A stretch of 64,000 nucleotides of DNA from Phormidium sp. OSCR (GCA_001314905.1 LJZT01000004.1:1-64000); one strand, 5' to 3'; shown: positions 26,775-36,858, numbered from the stretch's first letter. Made by a program: numbers and translations. Notes: generated by a model not told the origin, from the letters alone.

Positions 26775-27748
26775 TACGAGTTCCCTCCGTCGGGTAGAAG
26801 TTTACGAAGTTCCTCATTCAAGCTTCCAAAGGTTTCCAACAACTTAGGAGTATTTTCAGCCTGTTGGATGGCATCGAAAGAAGCCTTGCCTTGGGCAATC
26901 TCTCGATATTGCGCCATACTACGATAGTAGAAGTTAAAGTTATGGAAGCTAATTTGTCCATAGCCGCGAGAACCATGACCCCCGAGTGCATCATCTTCTA
27001 AAATCGCTAGTGCGATCGCAATGTTCTGCAAATCCTCTTCCATTTGTTGGGAATCTTCGACGGTGTAGATGAGTTCAAATGCAAATTCTGACCCCGCCGG
27101 AACTCGCTCAATTTGGCGAGGGTTAGCGGCGGAGGTGATGCGATCAATGCCATTTTCAAACTTCCACTCCGTCATATACAACCCCGTATCAATTTTCCGG
27201 AGTTGTTTAATGGAATCACCCGTTAAGTGAGCATCACGAACAATTAAGCGAGCCGGCGAATTTCGCCCTTTAATCCACGCATAGCGACGGTTATTAATGG
27301 TTTCAAATTTAGTCTTGTTATCCACTAACCCCTGTTGTTCGGCAACTTCTGCATCAATCCAGCAGTTTGACCCTGTAGAACCAAACAGGCGAGAAACGGG
27401 ACAATGTTTGGCTCCCTGAAAGGGGATAAACTGGGGAGAGTTTCTTCTACCAATTTGGGTATAACCATCTTCAGCATCGTCACTCTCATAACGATAGGTT
27501 CCACTTCCTCCGGCGCGATTGAGAGGCTTGTTGAGCAATCGCTCTAAAATGGCGCGCATTTTCCCCTTGATGGAAGAACCCGGAAGATAGGGATAGTTGT
27601 TCAAGGGATTACGAATGACGGGTTTGTCTAATCCTCCGATATCTAAGTTGTCTCCACCTCCACCAATATGGAGTCCGGTTTCAACCTGTAAGGTACTGGT
27701 GAGACGAAATTTACCCAGTAGGGGTTTTTGTTCCATTGCGTAGGTCAT
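26774..27748 (-). CDS. csm3: Type III-A CRISPR RAMP protein Csm3
   Basis: LQVETGLHIGGGGDNLDIGGLDKPVIRNPLNNYPYLPGSSIKGKMRAILE; LEDDALGGHGSRGYGQISF. Confidence 0.93.
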   Translation of the reverse strand: MTYAMEQKPLLGKFRLTSTLQVETGLHIGGGGDNLDIGGLDKPVIRNPLNNYPYLPGSSIKGKMRAILERLLNKPLNRAGGSGTYRYESDDAEDGYTQIGRRNSPQFIPFQGAKHCPVSRLFGSTGSNCWIDAEVAEQQGLVDNKTKFETINNRRYAWIKGRNSPARLIVRDAHLTGDSIKQLRKIDTGLYMTEWKFENGIDRITSAANPRQIERVPAGSEFAFELIYTVEDSQQMEEDLQNIAIALAILEDDALGGHGSRGYGQISFHNFNFYYRSMAQYREIAQGKASFDAIQQAENTPKLLETFGSLNEELRKLLPDGGNS

Positions 27749-27750
27749 AG

Positions 27751-28224
27751 TTATTTTCCTCCAGCGGCTTTATGATAGGCGATAATTGATTCAATGAATT
27801 GAACCAAACGCTCAAAATCTTGAGTTGTTTTTACTTTATCAATGGCTTTAGACATCACCTGACTCAATGGTTTAGCGGCTTTCTGTCGAGCGGCCGCATA
27901 GGCAAGTTTTGGCTTCAGCAACACCACTCCCGTTTCAATTTGCTTGAAATCATTATCTTTGGTAAGTTCGGTTTTGAGTTGATTGATGGCATCTAAAAAC
28001 TTGCGGACTTGATTCGTTTCGAGCCGTTCACTTCTTAGAAAGTTACCAAATTCTTCGGCGTGATTGACTAAATCTCGGATGTAATAGTCTTTAAGGCTTC
28101 CTAGTCCATCTATATGTTTGATGATAGTTTTTTGGATATCCATGGCAGATTTAGGTCTGGAAGAGTGAGGGGGATTGGGTCTTGTGTTTCTTTGTTCTAG
28201 GGGCTTTGGCTTGTACTTTGGCAT
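27751..28224 (-). CDS. csm2: Type III-A CRISPR small subunit Csm2
   Basis: QVRKFLDAINQLKTELTKDND...LLKPKLAYAAARQK; position between cas10 and csm3. Confidence 0.87.
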   Translation of the reverse strand: MPKYKPKPLEQRNTRPNPPHSSRPKSAMDIQKTIIKHIDGLGSLKDYYIRDLVNHAEEFGNFLRSERLETNQVRKFLDAINQLKTELTKDNDFKQIETGVVLLKPKLAYAAARQKAAKPLSQVMSKAIDKVKTTQDFERLVQFIESIIAYHKAAGGK

Positions 28225-28228
28225 CAGT

Positions 28229-30550
28229 CTAGGAGGTTCGGTTTAACAATTCTAGCCAGGTGGCGATCGCCTTAAAGTAAGGTGAATTGTGAGGATTTTT
28301 CAGAGAAGTTCGCACTGGCTTAAAGGAGTCCGCTGTTCGGATATCAGCGGGAAGTCGGCTTAGGGTATAGGCAATACGGGGGAGATGGAGATAATAGCGG
28401 ATGTCTTGGCGTTCATTATCATATTGAGGTTCTCGGCGATGATCTTCAAACTCTTGGAGAATTTGGGACTGTAGGTTGGCGGTATTGAGCAGATTGCGGA
28501 CAAAACTGCGAGCATAGTTGGGATCTAGTTGTTGCTGCTTGAGTTGTTCAACCAGCGGAAAAACCCCAAATAACTCAGGTTTGCCTTCATCCTGAAGATA
28601 GACTTGCAAGTCTGAATCAATCGACTGACGCTGAGAAATTCCCAGCCATTCTTCCCACTTAAAGACTTCGCCAAACAGTCCCAAACTATCTCGTCCATTC
28701 CCCTTGGCGGACTCTTCCGCCTCTCCGGACTGCTTAGCCGCCAGGTAAAGTGGAAATTTGGGTTCATGGAGGCTGATGCCGCCGGACAGAGTAACATCTT
28801 GATTATAGCCGGTATAGGCACGGAACGCTTGATAAATATCAAAGGAAAACTCAACAATCTCATTCCAAGACCCTGTGACAAATAGGTCATCTCCTCCGGC
28901 ATAGATAAAGAGAAGATTTTGACGAGAATCCGGACTTAACAACTTGGCATTCTGAGGTAAGTTCTCGTTACGAACAGCGGCGAGGGAGTTGAGATAGACT
29001 TTAAAAAAGTAACTCATTTGACGAGATAGTCCCGCCAAGCGAGGTAGAGTTTGTTTGTCCCCTAATCCCTTGGCAAAAATCTGTCCAAGCCGATCCACAT
29101 CCATCCGCAAACAGGCGAAGCGTTGGAGTCCTTTAGCGCGTTTTGCCATTTCTCGGGAATGAATAAAGCTTTCTCGACCTCCCTCGTCTTCATCCTGAAT
29201 CCGACAGCCGTAATTCCCCAGTAACATTAGGCTGGTATTTGCAGTTTTATAGTCGGCTAATGTCCAGTTATTGATGAGGAAGTAGTCGGCATTTTCTACC
29301 GCTTGTGCTTGTTTGGGGGTTTCAAAGAGATGGTAATAAGAGTCACCACACTTAAGCCAATATAATGCACCGGAAATTTCGGAGGTATCGGTGCGTGCGA
29401 TCGCCTCCACCTTAAATAATACACTCCCTAACTTAAACATATTGCGACAGGTGGGACAAGCCAAAGACGAATCCGGTTCATTTGGGTTCAGCGGTTTCAA
29501 GTGGTGGGTATCATCGCGATGACACACTTTACAAGGGTCATAGGCTTCCCGGACTTGCAAAACATCTTCAAGCTGATGTTTGAATTTTCGCAACTTTTGG
29601 GGTGCTAATTTTTTAGTTGTGGCTTCCCAAGCTTGAGAGAAATCTGAGGAGGCGATCGCACTCAGAGGAAAGCAGTTGGAGTCCAACGCTAAAAAGACTT
29701 TTCCCTGAAATTCCTCTTTCAACCAAAGATTCAGTTTTTTCTGAACGGCCTTGATTTTGGAATCCAGTTCAGACGCATTATCTCCAGACACCAACAGATA
29801 TAAGTTTCCACCCCCCGCATAAATCACATTCGTGCGAGGAACACCTAATGTTTCAAGTAATTGTTCAACCACTTCATGAGTGACTAACTCCAAATAAAAG
29901 CTTCTAGCTCTTAGGGATTTTAACGCGCCATCAGAGGCAATTGTATAGATAAAGTTTTGAATTCCTGACAAATCGCCGCTCACCAAAGCTAGCCTTTCAA
30001 CGTCAGGTTGGTTAGCTAAAGCAGCCGCCACCGCCGCTGTAGTTCGAGTCCAATCTAGTAGTGAGATATCAGCTTGTTTCCCAACACTTAAGTAGGCAGC
30101 AAATTTTTCAATTAGTAGTAGAAGCAGGGAAAAGTTTTGCCAATCAGCCTCACTTAAGGGAGCGATCGCCTCTCGAATCGGAGGTTTTAAGTCATCAAGA
30201 TTGACCGTATCCTGGGTTGGATAAGGAATTATGGGGAATTTAATGTTATCTTCAAAAAAATAAGCCGACCAAGTGTTTTGAACTCTCTTAGATTGACTGT
30301 TTTCAAGTGCAACGGAATTAAAAATGACCTGTAACGGCTGAACCTCCACGTGAGAGTTCCATGCGTCAGCCTGGCTGGGCCATCCCAAAAGTTCCTCAAC
30401 CACACTTGATGCCTCTAACGGTTGAGAAAAGGGGTCAATGGGAGGGGACACCCCCACCCAAGAAGCCAAGCAATAAACAGCCTGTTGCAACACACGTAAC
30501 CCATCACGATGTGCCAAAGAAGACGTCATAGAAGCCATCACCACTAACAA
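28229..30550 (-). CDS. cas10: Type III-A CRISPR Cas10/Csm1
   Basis: LLFIYAGGDDLFVTGSWNEI (GGDD); zinc finger CKVCHRDDTHH...CPTCRNMF; LVSGDLSGIQNFIYTIAS; no N-terminal HD motif seen. Confidence 0.94.
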   Translation of the reverse strand: MLVVMASMTSSLAHRDGLRVLQQAVYCLASWVGVSPPIDPFSQPLEASSVVEELLGWPSQADAWNSHVEVQPLQVIFNSVALENSQSKRVQNTWSAYFFEDNIKFPIIPYPTQDTVNLDDLKPPIREAIAPLSEADWQNFSLLLLLIEKFAAYLSVGKQADISLLDWTRTTAAVAAALANQPDVERLALVSGDLSGIQNFIYTIASDGALKSLRARSFYLELVTHEVVEQLLETLGVPRTNVIYAGGGNLYLLVSGDNASELDSKIKAVQKKLNLWLKEEFQGKVFLALDSNCFPLSAIASSDFSQAWEATTKKLAPQKLRKFKHQLEDVLQVREAYDPCKVCHRDDTHHLKPLNPNEPDSSLACPTCRNMFKLGSVLFKVEAIARTDTSEISGALYWLKCGDSYYHLFETPKQAQAVENADYFLINNWTLADYKTANTSLMLLGNYGCRIQDEDEGGRESFIHSREMAKRAKGLQRFACLRMDVDRLGQIFAKGLGDKQTLPRLAGLSRQMSYFFKVYLNSLAAVRNENLPQNAKLLSPDSRQNLLFIYAGGDDLFVTGSWNEIVEFSFDIYQAFRAYTGYNQDVTLSGGISLHEPKFPLYLAAKQSGEAEESAKGNGRDSLGLFGEVFKWEEWLGISQRQSIDSDLQVYLQDEGKPELFGVFPLVEQLKQQQLDPNYARSFVRNLLNTANLQSQILQEFEDHRREPQYDNERQDIRYYLHLPRIAYTLSRLPADIRTADSFKPVRTSLKNPHNSPYFKAIATWLELLNRTS

Positions 30551-31467
30551 TTTAACTGGGACGCACTCGGGAGCAATTTCTGAATTTCCGCCAACACCAG
30601 GTCAGGAACAGAACAGGAATTGCCGCGAATCCAGGGGCCGCAGGTCACCTCAAGGACTGGATGCTCCTGATTGATAACCTCAGATTCCTCCAGGGTACTA
30701 TGAATCACTGCCACTGGAGTCAAATTACCCCGATCGCGGCAAAATTCATGCCAACGCTCCACCTCCTCCGGCTTAGAACTAATAATCAAATAATGGGTAC
30801 AAGCCTCTAAAATCGGTTGTTTCTCCGGTTGCACCATCCCCCCCACATCCACAATTGTTAAGTCTTTTTGCCGACGTAATGCCAAAATTGCTCCAGAATG
30901 GTAAGGAAAAAAATTATCCGTTAACCGCCCCTTATTCGCCGCCTTAAATCGTTCCGGGTCTTCTCCCGGCGGAAGTTCCAAGGTATAATTTCCCTCCCCG
31001 TCCCAATTAGCCCGTTGTAGATAAACATTGGGATTGACTGTTAGTAACGCTTGAAACAAACGATGGGAAAATACACTTTTACCACTATCCGGGGGACCCA
31101 CCACCATTAACGCTGGATGAAGCCGATCGCCCCCCTGGCCTAACTCAATAACCTGGCCCACCGCCACTCCCTTGCGATGAGTCGCCACCACCACCGCACC
31201 CAGACGGGGATCATTGCAGGCCACCCAAGCCGTCGGATGCAGTTCATGAATCAGGTAGCCATAAAGCCAAATCGGTCCTCGTCCATCGAGAATGACCCCA
31301 ATCCGAGTATCAATCCCCTGGGGAAGTTCAACAGTCCCCAAATCCTCGGGACTGACAATCTGTTCCGTCAGCTTAATCCCTAAAACTTGATACTCCACTC
31401 CATCGGGGGATTGACCTCGACGGAGGCTGAATTGAATACCACTGGCGGCGGTTGTCACGGGACTCAT
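30544..31467 (-). CDS. csx3: Csx3 (Crn3 ring nuclease-like) fused to a P-loop ATPase domain
   Basis: IGVILDGRGPIWLYGYLIHELHPTAWVACNDPRLGAVVVATHRKGVAVGQVIEL; then LMVVGPPDSGKSVFSHRLFQALL Walker A and LTIVDVGG. Confidence 0.9.
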   Translation of the reverse strand: MSPVTTAASGIQFSLRRGQSPDGVEYQVLGIKLTEQIVSPEDLGTVELPQGIDTRIGVILDGRGPIWLYGYLIHELHPTAWVACNDPRLGAVVVATHRKGVAVGQVIELGQGGDRLHPALMVVGPPDSGKSVFSHRLFQALLTVNPNVYLQRANWDGEGNYTLELPPGEDPERFKAANKGRLTDNFFPYHSGAILALRRQKDLTIVDVGGMVQPEKQPILEACTHYLIISSKPEEVERWHEFCRDRGNLTPVAVIHSTLEESEVINQEHPVLEVTCGPWIRGNSCSVPDLVLAEIQKLLPSASQLNC

Positions 31468-31528
31468 CCTCCCTAGGTGTTTATCTGTGCTACTCTAACA
31501 CCCAGGTTGAATTGGGGTCTTCTAAACT

Positions 31529-32968
31529 ATGGCACAATCGGTCGTCCAAGCGCCCACTCCAGAGGTATTACAAGGCTTTGCTGCCGGCCAACTGGCCAAT
31601 CGCCTGCAACGGTCGATCCGACTCTGGCTGTGGGTCGATCGCCTCTACGGAACCGCCCCCAACTGGTCGATGGACTTACCCAACCCCTTTCGCTATCCCG
31701 ATGTCCGCGATCGCCTCTTCAGTCCCCGTCACCCCAAAGACGACCACACCGCCGCCGATGCCGTCAGTCAACAGTGTGGCGATCGCCAGTGTCTCTGTCA
31801 GCAAACGGCCCACCGCCTCCTATTTGCTCCTCAATGGGGTCTCTCAGAACCCCGCTGGCGGGACGAGATCCAATTTCACACCGGACTCAGCCAGAGAGAT
31901 CTCGACCATATCCTCAACAGTTGTCCCTTCGCCACCGTTCATCGCTCCCTACGAGATGACCTCAAACAACTGGCCGAGTTAGGATGGCTCAAGACCCTAG
32001 GTTGGGGAAAATTTAAATGTCTATCGCCGGCCAAGTTGCCGCAACGTTCAGCCAACACTTCCGTCGAGTCCAACCTATTAACATCGCAGCAAATCCGGCA
32101 ACTGTTGCCTATCCTCGAATCCGTTGCCTTTGTACAACCGAACCTAGAACTGGTCATTCAAACCCTTTGGGAACATCTCGCCTCCGAGGGGTCACAACAG
32201 AGTTCAGATGACCCTCATGTGTTCATCCATCTCGACTATATTCTCCCTCCTGACAGCCAAGATCGCGTCGATACCTATCAAGAACAACTCGAACAACTCT
32301 GGCGACTTCCCTCATCGGGAGTGATTCAGTTTAACTATAGTCTTAGCCAAAGTAAAACCGTCTCCATTGTCACCTATCCCGTCTGTCTTCACTATGTCCG
32401 GCGGGCTAAATATCTCAGTGCTTATGGTTGTGACCCTCATGGCATCATCAATTGGCACAATTACCGACTTGATCGCATCGAAAGCGATCGCCTCACTATC
32501 CTCCCTTGGGGCGATCCGCAAATCCCCTCTTTCCTCAAACAACTACGACGCAACGGCGAACTCCCCCAAGCCGATGTGGTGCGTCGAGAACTCGATCGTG
32601 CCTGGGGGTTCAACTTTTATCTTCCCCGTTCCTTGCTGTTGATGCGATTTCCCCGTTCCTTTGCCCAACGCTACGTCGATAACACCCTCCGCCATCCTAC
32701 CTTCGAGGCGATCGCCTATTCGGATCTAATCCCCTTCATCAGCGAGGCGATCGCCGATTCCAAACAGCAGCAAGAGATTCTACAACTGCTGCGCGATCGC
32801 TCCCCCGACGATGCCTATTATCGCGGTTGGATTCGTGAAGGAGACATCAATGTTTTGATGCGACTGCGGGATTGGCGACCCAATGGAGAAGTGATTTTAC
32901 CCCTCGACCTACGCCGCAAAATGACTCAAGAAGCTCAACAAGAACTCCGACACTATCAACGAACTTAA
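31529..32968 (+). CDS. TIGR03985-family CRISPR-associated protein (HTH/WYL-like putative regulator)
   Basis: Cyanobacterial family signature (FAAGQLANRLQRSIRLWLWVDRLYG; HRSLRDDLKQLAELGWLKTLGWGKFKCLS); divergent from csx3-cas10. Confidence 0.78.
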   Translation: MAQSVVQAPTPEVLQGFAAGQLANRLQRSIRLWLWVDRLYGTAPNWSMDLPNPFRYPDVRDRLFSPRHPKDDHTAADAVSQQCGDRQCLCQQTAHRLLFAPQWGLSEPRWRDEIQFHTGLSQRDLDHILNSCPFATVHRSLRDDLKQLAELGWLKTLGWGKFKCLSPAKLPQRSANTSVESNLLTSQQIRQLLPILESVAFVQPNLELVIQTLWEHLASEGSQQSSDDPHVFIHLDYILPPDSQDRVDTYQEQLEQLWRLPSSGVIQFNYSLSQSKTVSIVTYPVCLHYVRRAKYLSAYGCDPHGIINWHNYRLDRIESDRLTILPWGDPQIPSFLKQLRRNGELPQADVVRRELDRAWGFNFYLPRSLLLMRFPRSFAQRYVDNTLRHPTFEAIAYSDLIPFISEAIADSKQQQEILQLLRDRSPDDAYYRGWIREGDINVLMRLRDWRPNGEVILPLDLRRKMTQEAQQELRHYQRT

Positions 32969-33183
32969 GAATTGGTCAACCCACTGATGGCAATTTGAGG
33001 AGTCGGCAAAGGTTTATCAATCTCATTATAGGCAAAAACTAAATCCTCCAAAACATCTTTTGCATTCTTAAGAGCTGCTTCATAGGTATCTCCATGAGTC
33101 CTGGCAAACTCACCCCATTCTGGCAAACTTGCAAGATAACAATTGTCTTCCTCAGACCATTGGATTAAGATGCTATATTTCAT
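32965..33183 (-). CDS. hicB: HicB family antitoxin
   Basis: MKYSILIQWSEEDNCYLASLPEWGEFARTHGDTYEAALKNAKDVLEDLV. Confidence 0.92.
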   Translation of the reverse strand: MKYSILIQWSEEDNCYLASLPEWGEFARTHGDTYEAALKNAKDVLEDLVFAYNEIDKPLPTPQIAISGLTNS

Positions 33184-33404
33184 CAGGGTTCTCCTTGTTC
33201 TAACTCATGGATTTGTTTTATGACCGCCGTAATATCCTTCTCTTGATAAGGTTTAGCATCCTGACCATCTCTACCGGAAAGAATAACTGGATTCCGAAGA
33301 AGATGATGAATCCAGTAAGAATGACTTCCTTTACCTCGCTTTGGTAATAGGCAGAATCCTGCTTTCTGTAATTGCCTTTTTAATTCTCTAATCTTCTTAG
33401 GCAT
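33183..33404 (-). CDS. hicA: HicA family toxin
   Basis: KIRELKRQLQKAGFCLLPKRGKGSHSYWIH; overlaps hicB start. Confidence 0.9.
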   Translation of the reverse strand: MPKKIRELKRQLQKAGFCLLPKRGKGSHSYWIHHLLRNPVILSGRDGQDAKPYQEKDITAVIKQIHELEQGEP

Positions 33405-33494
33405 AATCTAGCACTTGACGGTTCACAACCATAGCAGGCATCAAGTGGAGTAGGACAAAAGAAAGCAAGCAAAACCATAAGCGAGTTTTGACAC

Positions 33495-34604
33495 TTAAAC
33501 CGACGTCGGCGTATTACTCGCTTCCGCCAAGCGTTCCAAACTCTCCTGCTGATCCTGAGTAATACAAGCCTGAACCACTGGCTCAATATCTCCCTCCAAC
33601 ACCGAATCAAGATTGAAGTTTTGACCCAAGCGGTGATCCGTGACCCGAGTATCCTTATAGTTATAAGTGCGAATCTTCTCCGATCGCGCCCCAGTCCCTA
33701 CCTGAGAACGACGCATCGAGGTCACAGCCTCTTTCTGTTCCCGTAACTTCATCTCATACAACTTCGCCCGCAGAATCTGTAAGGCCCGTTCTCGGTTCTG
33801 TAACTGCGATCGCTCTTCCGTACAAAAAATGCGAATCCCCGTCGGCTTGTGGAACAAATCCACCGCCGTCTCGACCTTGTTCACATTCTGTCCCCCAGCA
33901 CCGCCAGAACGGGCCGTGGACATCTCAATGTCCTTGGGATCAATCTTAATCTCCACATCATCCACTTCCGGCATCACCGCCACCGTCGCCGTGGAGGTAT
34001 GCACCCGTCCCCCAGCTTCCGTCGCCGGAACCCGTTGCACCCGGTGAACCCCAGCCTCAAACTTGAGCTTACTGTAAACGGAGTCCCCTTTAATCTCTAA
34101 AATCGCCTCCTTAAAGCCTCCCATATCCGCCGGAGACTCACTCAATAACGCCACTTTCCAGCGTTGGCCTTCCGCATAGCGCGAATAAATCCGCACCAAA
34201 TCCCCCGCCCAAATCCCGGCTTCATCGCCGCCGGTTCCGGCCCGAATCTCCAACATGATGTTCTTATCATCATTGGGATCTCTCGGCAGTAACAACACCT
34301 TGAGGCGCTCTTCAAGGCGCTGGAGTTCGGCTTGCAACTCCTCAACTTCCATGACCGCCATCTCTCGCATTTCGGGATCGCCCCCGGAATCCTTCACCAC
34401 CTGTTCGGCTCCCTTGAGTTCCTGCGTCAACTGCTGCCATTTCTCGTAGGTTAGCACCGTCTCTTCTAGGGAGGCGCGGGCTTTGGCGACTTTCTGAAAC
34501 TCATCGGGGTCTCTGGCCACATCAGGATCGGCCATCCGTTTCGTTAATTCCTGAAACGTTTGTTGAACGGATTTGAGTTTGTCTAATAAATACTGTTCAG
34601 CCAT
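33495..34604 (-). CDS. prfA: Peptide chain release factor 1
   Basis: [46 protein letters not shown]. Confidence 0.98.
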   Translation of the reverse strand: MAEQYLLDKLKSVQQTFQELTKRMADPDVARDPDEFQKVAKARASLEETVLTYEKWQQLTQELKGAEQVVKDSGGDPEMREMAVMEVEELQAELQRLEERLKVLLLPRDPNDDKNIMLEIRAGTGGDEAGIWAGDLVRIYSRYAEGQRWKVALLSESPADMGGFKEAILEIKGDSVYSKLKFEAGVHRVQRVPATEAGGRVHTSTATVAVMPEVDDVEIKIDPKDIEMSTARSGGAGGQNVNKVETAVDLFHKPTGIRIFCTEERSQLQNRERALQILRAKLYEMKLREQKEAVTSMRRSQVGTGARSEKIRTYNYKDTRVTDHRLGQNFNLDSVLEGDIEPVVQACITQDQQESLERLAEASNTPTSV

Positions 34605-34748
34605 AATGCCCTTGGATGCTCTCTCGAAATGTGACGCGCAACAGATGACGGAGTTGGGGGTGCGCCATTGGATAAAAAAAGAGGGCGGCGATCGCGGCGA
34701 TCGCGAACTGTGTACCGAACCGCAATCGCGCCCAACAATAGGAGCTGG

Positions 34749-34985
34749 CTAAGACTGAGAATCGCTCTCGTCACGAGTATCGGTCATACCATACTTGCGC
34801 AAGAAGCGCTCAACCCGTCCTTCTGTGTCAATAATCTTCTGATTTCCGGTGTAAAACGGGTGATTCCCAGACCAAACATCGACATGGATTTCCGGTTGAG
34901 TTGCACCAACGGTCATGACTAACTCACCGTTACAATACACCTTGGCATCAGGATACCAATCGGGGTGAATTCCTTCTTTGGGCAT
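34749..34985 (-). CDS. rpmE: 50S ribosomal protein L31
   Basis: MPKEGIHPDWYPDAKVYCNGELVMTVGATQPEIHVDVWSGNHPFYTG. Confidence 0.96.
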   Translation of the reverse strand: MPKEGIHPDWYPDAKVYCNGELVMTVGATQPEIHVDVWSGNHPFYTGNQKIIDTEGRVERFLRKYGMTDTRDESDSQS

Positions 34986-35132
34986 GATGTAAACTCTCTC
35001 TTGAATGCTGTGATTGAACAAAAACGACGGCGGTATCGCGATTATCGGCTAGGGAGTCCCTGCCATTTTAACGCGAATTCCCCTCCGTCCGTCAGCGACG
35101 TGACCTTGACGAAGGAGAACCCAAACCCGCTC

Positions 35133-35540
35133 TTAACGTTTGGAGTATTGAGGCGCTTTACGAGCTTTGCGCAAGCCGTATTTCTTCCGCTCTTTGGCGC
35201 GGGGGTCACGGGTGAGATAGCCCTCAATCTTGAGGGGTTGACGGTTATCGGGGTCAAGTTTGCACAAGGCCCGAGCCACCCCGAGACGAATGGCATCGGC
35301 TTGTCCAGTTAAGCCACCGCCCTGAACCGTCACCAGGATATCGTATTCATTTTCCAAGCCCAAGGTTTCTAAAGGAGCCTTCGCACTGGAAATATAGGTG
35401 GGGTTGAACTGTAAATAGAGATCGCCGGGTTTCTTATTGACAACGAGTTGGCCATCTCCAGGGACGAGACGAACTCGGGCAACGGCTTCTTTGCGTCGTC
35501 CGGTTCCCCAATATACAACGCGGTTTTGGTCAGTTTCCAT
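35133..35540 (-). CDS. rpsI: 30S ribosomal protein S9
   Basis: [19 protein letters not shown]...[20 protein letters not shown]-type C-terminus. Confidence 0.98.
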   Translation of the reverse strand: METDQNRVVYWGTGRRKEAVARVRLVPGDGQLVVNKKPGDLYLQFNPTYISSAKAPLETLGLENEYDILVTVQGGGLTGQADAIRLGVARALCKLDPDNRQPLKIEGYLTRDPRAKERKKYGLRKARKAPQYSKR

Positions 35541-35995
35541 TAGTTCTCTCCAGTATTGGTGTCAATGACGAGGGTTTGAGGCTGTTGAGCTTCATGGGGA
35601 TGGTTGGGTCCCCGATAGACTTTGAGTTTGGTAAACAGTTGCCGACCGAGGGCTTGTTTGGGCAACATCCCTTTAACGGCTTTCTCAATAATTCGCTCAG
35701 GAAGGCGAGCCTGTAGTTTGGCGAAGGTTTCGACCTTCATCCCACCGGGGCGACCGGAATGGCGGCGATAGAGCTTCTGGGAGCTTTTTTTACCGGTGAC
35801 GGCGACTTTTTCGGCATTAATAATAATGACGAAATCGCCGACATCCATGTGGGGGGTGTAATTGGCTTTGTTTTTGCCCCGTAGGATTTGAGCCACTTCA
35901 CTGGCGAGTCGACCGAGGCGTTGGTTGGTCGCGTCAATGACATACCATTGGCGATCGAGCGAGTCAACAGGTGGGATATGGGTTTTTGCAGTCAT
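35540..35995 (-). CDS. rplM: 50S ribosomal protein L13
   Basis: [50 protein letters not shown]. Confidence 0.98.
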   Translation of the reverse strand: MTAKTHIPPVDSLDRQWYVIDATNQRLGRLASEVAQILRGKNKANYTPHMDVGDFVIIINAEKVAVTGKKSSQKLYRRHSGRPGGMKVETFAKLQARLPERIIEKAVKGMLPKQALGRQLFTKLKVYRGPNHPHEAQQPQTLVIDTNTGEN

Positions 35996-36012
35996 AATCT
36001 AATGATCTGGAT

Positions 36013-36858
36013 CTAATGATCCGGCGTGATGGATAAGGGGTCAAATAGGAAGTGAGGCATGGCCTGCGATCGCGCCTCCGGGGGGAACGGACTCTGGGGA
36101 TAGCCCACATCTAAGAGGCAGAGTCCCTTGGCGGGGGCGGCATACTTCACGGCTTCCCGTCGTTCGTGTTTCCAGATATTCTGGAATTCGTCGAGCGATC
36201 GCCGTCCCGTTGCCACTTGCACCAACATCCCCACCAGTAAGCGCATCATGCCATAGAGAAAGCCACTGGCTTGGACTTCTAGGCAGACCACGGGTCCTCG
36301 TCGCTGGCACAAAACCTCTTGCACATCCACCCAAGAGTGGGGACGAGACGACCCAGCGCGACGAAAGGCCGAGAGATGGTGACGACCCAGGAGGGGAGTT
36401 AAGGCGGCCCGAATCCGCTGTTCATCAATGGGTTCGTGATAGTAATGCCAGACAAACGGCTCGATAAACAGGTTAGGACGGGCTGCCGTGTATAACAGAT
36501 ACCGATAACGTCGCCAAGTGGCTGAAAAGCGGGCGTGCCAGTCAAAACTGACCGGGGCAGAGGCGCGAATAAGAATCCCTTCTGGGAGGCTGTTATTGAG
36601 CACCACGGCCCATTTATGGGCGGGAATGGGACTGTTTAAGTCCACATGGACAACTTGGGCGGCGGCGTGAACCCCAGTATCCGTGCGGCCGGCGGCGTGG
36701 ATGGTAACCGGATAGCCTAAGACCTTGGCGATCGCCGTTTCCACTTCTTCCTGAACCGTCCGATGATGGGGTTGTCGTTGCCAACCGTAGAAGGGATGAC
36801 CGAGGTATTGCACCACTAAGGCTACCCGCTGGGTTGGCATTGGCACGCGATCGCCCAT
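36013..36858 (-). CDS. truA: tRNA pseudouridine(38-40) synthase TruA
   Basis: VQYLGHPFYGWQRQPHHRTVQEEVE; AAGRTDTGVHAAAQVVHVD. Confidence 0.97.
   Translation of the reverse strand: MGDRVPMPTQRVALVVQYLGHPFYGWQRQPHHRTVQEEVETAIAKVLGYPVTIHAAGRTDTGVHAAAQVVHVDLNSPIPAHKWAVVLNNSLPEGILIRASAPVSFDWHARFSATWRRYRYLLYTAARPNLFIEPFVWHYYHEPIDEQRIRAALTPLLGRHHLSAFRRAGSSRPHSWVDVQEVLCQRRGPVVCLEVQASGFLYGMMRLLVGMLVQVATGRRSLDEFQNIWKHERREAVKYAAPAKGLCLLDVGYPQSPFPPEARSQAMPHFLFDPLSITPDH

Noticed and set aside
31452-31982. Extra plus-strand ORFs overlapping the TIGR03985 gene
   Set aside because: Alternate frames of a well-supported gene, serine/proline-rich nonsense translations.
21490-33500. Possible CRISPR array associated with the csm locus
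   Set aside because: Scanned the intergenic gaps (21491-21661, 23632-23687, 24277-24351, 31468-31528, 33405-33494); none contains regularly spaced direct repeats.
34686-34706. Back-to-back GCGATCGC motifs upstream of prfA as a special regulatory site
   Set aside because: HIP1 octamers are abundant genome-wide in cyanobacteria; two adjacent copies alone do not support a regulatory call.
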